From Pseudomonas viridiflava (lineage in GTDB: Bacteria; Pseudomonadota; Gammaproteobacteria; Pseudomonadales; Pseudomonadaceae): 64,000 nt of DNA. This document shows positions 62,454 through 64,000 of this stretch, piece after piece. Numbering within the stretch: position 1 is the first letter of the stretch; each line of letters begins with the position of its first letter. The stretch lies in the NCBI RefSeq assembly GCF_900573885.1, contig NZ_UPSE01000166.1, forward strand, positions 1-64,000, read 5' to 3'. The notes under the pieces are model-generated. The model was not told the DNA's origin, searched no databases, and saw nothing but the letters and a program-made list of their open reading frames with translations. A program made the translations under genes and the position numbers.

Positions 62454-63392
62454 TCACTTAAGCGGTTGACCCTGCCAAAGGGCACGGGCGGCGGCGACAT
62501 CCGCGTGTATCGCCGTCTTCAGCGCCTCCAGGGAGGCGAAACGCTGCTCATCGCGCAGCTTGTGGTGGAACGCCACCGTCAAACGTCGGCCATAGATATC
62601 GCCGACAAAATCCAAAAGATGCACTTCCAGGTGCGCACTGCCATCGCCCTGCACCGTCGGCCGTACGCCGATATTGGCAACGCCGGGCCAGGGTTTGCCG
62701 TCGAGCTCGACAGTCACCAGATACACGCCGGTCAAGGGCACACGACGCCGTTTCAGTTGCACATTGGCCGTTGGCGTGCCGAATTGGCGCGCCAGCTTCT
62801 GGCCGTGCAGCACGCGCCCGGAGATTTGAAACGGACGGCCCAACAGACGCTCAGCCAAGGCGAAATCGGCGGCTGCAAGCGACTCGCGTACCCGCGTGCT
62901 GCTGACACGCAGCCCGTCGATTTCAACGGTGCTGGCCGCTTCCAGGGTGAACCCTTCGACCTGCGCGGCGGTTTGCAGAAAAGCGAAATCGCCGGCGCGG
63001 TCACAGCCGAAGCGGAAGTCATCACCCACTTCGAGATGCTGCACGCCCAAACCTTCAAGCAGCACCGTTTGCACAAACGCAGCGGCGCTGAGTTCACGCA
63101 GGCGACGATTGAACGACAGGCACAACACCCGATCAACGCCCGCTTCCGCAAACAAGGCGAGCTTGTCGCGCAAACGTGTCAGGCGTGGCGGCGCGGTGTC
63201 GGGGCCGAAAAATTCACGCGGCTGTGGTTCAAAAATCACCACGCAGCTGGGCACGCCCAATTCGTCCGCACGCTCGCGCAGCCGCGCCAGGATGGCCTGG
63301 TGGCCACGGTGCACGCCGTCAAAATTGCCGATAGTGGCAACACAGCCCCGGTGGTGAGGCTGCAAGTTTTGAAGCCCTCGAACCAGCTGCAT
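62454..63392 (-). CDS. ribF: Bifunctional riboflavin kinase/FAD synthetase
   Basis: A 312-residue enzyme making FMN and FAD. The N-terminal adenylyltransferase domain has [17 protein letters not shown] and [14 protein letters not shown]. The C-terminal riboflavin-kinase domain has [27 protein letters not shown] and [11 protein letters not shown]. Start 63392 ([10 protein letters not shown]) has AAGAAG upstream. It is the first gene of the ribF–ileS–lspA–fkpB–ispH block. Confidence 0.96.
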   Translation of the reverse strand: MQLVRGLQNLQPHHRGCVATIGNFDGVHRGHQAILARLRERADELGVPSCVVIFEPQPREFFGPDTAPPRLTRLRDKLALFAEAGVDRVLCLSFNRRLRELSAAAFVQTVLLEGLGVQHLEVGDDFRFGCDRAGDFAFLQTAAQVEGFTLEAASTVEIDGLRVSSTRVRESLAAADFALAERLLGRPFQISGRVLHGQKLARQFGTPTANVQLKRRRVPLTGVYLVTVELDGKPWPGVANIGVRPTVQGDGSAHLEVHLLDFVGDIYGRRLTVAFHHKLRDEQRFASLEALKTAIHADVAAARALWQGQPLK

Positions 63393-63502
63393 AGGACGCT
63401 TCTTGCTCACAAAGTGGGCGATTATACGCACACCCGGCGCTGGACAACAGGCAACAGCGGACGCGGATGTACAGGCGAATAATTCGGTTATTTACGTAGG
63501 GA

Positions 63503-64000
63503 TCAAGCCAGCGTGCGGCGGGCGAAATCGCGCAGACGGAAGCCCAACAGCAGCAGCACGCCGAAATACGCGGCAATGCCACTGGCAACCAATGCGCCCA
63601 GACGAAGCAGGCGAATCAGCATGTCGCCCTGATCCCACGCGGGCATCCAGTGCATCACGGCAAGCAGCACAGCGGCCATCACCACGACAGCTACAACGAG
63701 CCGGATGAGAAACAGCGCCCACCCGGGCTGCGGCGTGAACAACTGCTGTTTGCGTAGCTGCCAGAACAACAGGCCTGCGTTCAGACAGGCCGCCAAGCCA
63801 ATCGACAAGGCCAAACCGGCGTGCGGGTAAGGCAAGGTGAAGAAGAACACCAGGTTCATCGCCTGGGTGGCCGCCAGCGTCACCAGCGCGATGCGCACGG
63901 GCGTGGCGATGTTCTGTCGCGCGTAGAAACCAGGCGCCAGCACTTTCACCAGGATGATCCCGAGCAGCCCCATCGAATAAGCGATAAGCGCGAATTGGGT
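63503..64000 (-). CDS. murJ: Lipid II flippase MurJ (MviN), C-terminal part
   Basis: The C-terminal 165 codons of an integral-membrane flippase, continuing past the right edge of the window. The segment [42 protein letters not shown] is typical of MurJ helices 9–11. Then come helices to the end, [12 protein letters not shown]. It moves lipid-linked peptidoglycan precursors across the inner membrane. The gap of 110 bp to ribF shows no gene. Confidence 0.93.
   Translation of the reverse strand, partial: TQFALIAYSMGLLGIILVKVLAPGFYARQNIATPVRIALVTLAATQAMNLVFFFTLPYPHAGLALSIGLAACLNAGLLFWQLRKQQLFTPQPGWALFLIRLVVAVVVMAAVLLAVMHWMPAWDQGDMLIRLLRLGALVASGIAAYFGVLLLLGFRLRDFARRTLA

Overview
This 64 kb window is chromosomal DNA from a high-GC gammaproteobacterium, almost certainly Pseudomonas in the broad sense. 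The strongest evidence is gene order: clpB–pgeF–rluD–bamD–pilS–pilR–thiO–minor pilins–ispH–fkpB–lspA–ileS–ribF–murJ reproduces the P. aeruginosa PA4542–PA4562 neighbourhood as I remember it. The HAD–tesB–GNAT–HDAC-like–TIGR03862 flavoprotein backbone also looks like Pseudomonas. I saw no rRNA, tRNA, CRISPR array, integrase or complete insertion sequence.

Region by region: (1) 1–600 is a cluster of three related palindromic intergenic repeats. (2) 597–16000 is a metabolic backbone (HAD phosphatase, TesB, acetyltransferase, HDAC-like deacetylase, TrhA/hemolysin-III membrane protein, royal-jelly-like secreted protein, glutaminase-like protein, APC antiporter, PP4765-type flavoprotein). Between the HAD gene and tesB lies a complete six-gene Csu-type archaic chaperone–usher pilus cluster (1277–7495). 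Its usher gene carries a one-base frameshift. (3) 16097–17923 is a decayed locus: an FhaB/CdiA-type adhesin reduced to its two ends, followed by an AT-rich ORF made of three 60-residue repeats that I cannot assign. (4) 18786–25512 is a polyamine-type uptake and oxidation unit (LuxR regulator, ABC ATPase, Tat-exported binding protein, two permeases, aldehyde dehydrogenase). (5) 25775–39385 is mixed housekeeping: a response regulator–CheC fusion paired with a PAS protein, an RhlE-type helicase, a DnaQ-like exonuclease, an NYN protein, membrane and VOC proteins, an amino-acid-type binding protein, an EEP hydrolase, a chemoreceptor, HrpB, a lipoprotein and a CDF efflux pump. (6) 39591–45624 holds clpB, pgeF, rluD, bamD and a small PP0621-like membrane protein. 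(7) 45614–57437 is the type IV pilus regulatory and assembly region: pilS–pilR in one direction, and fimU–pilV–pilW–pilX–pilY1–pilE as an oppositely oriented operon. (8) 57662–64000 is the ribF–ileS–lspA–fkpB–ispH block plus the 3' end of murJ.

The window codes for two independent adhesive pilus systems: Csu fimbriae assembled by chaperone–usher, and type IV pili with a PilY1 that carries a PA14-like domain. A third surface adhesin (FhaB/CdiA-like) is dead. Most non-coding DNA is occupied by several families of palindromic repeats. The items most worth a second look are the AT-rich three-repeat protein at 17060–17923, the PA14-bearing PilY1, the inverted minor-pilin block, the csuD frameshift with the palindromes upstream of csu, and the receiver–CheC/PAS gene pair.
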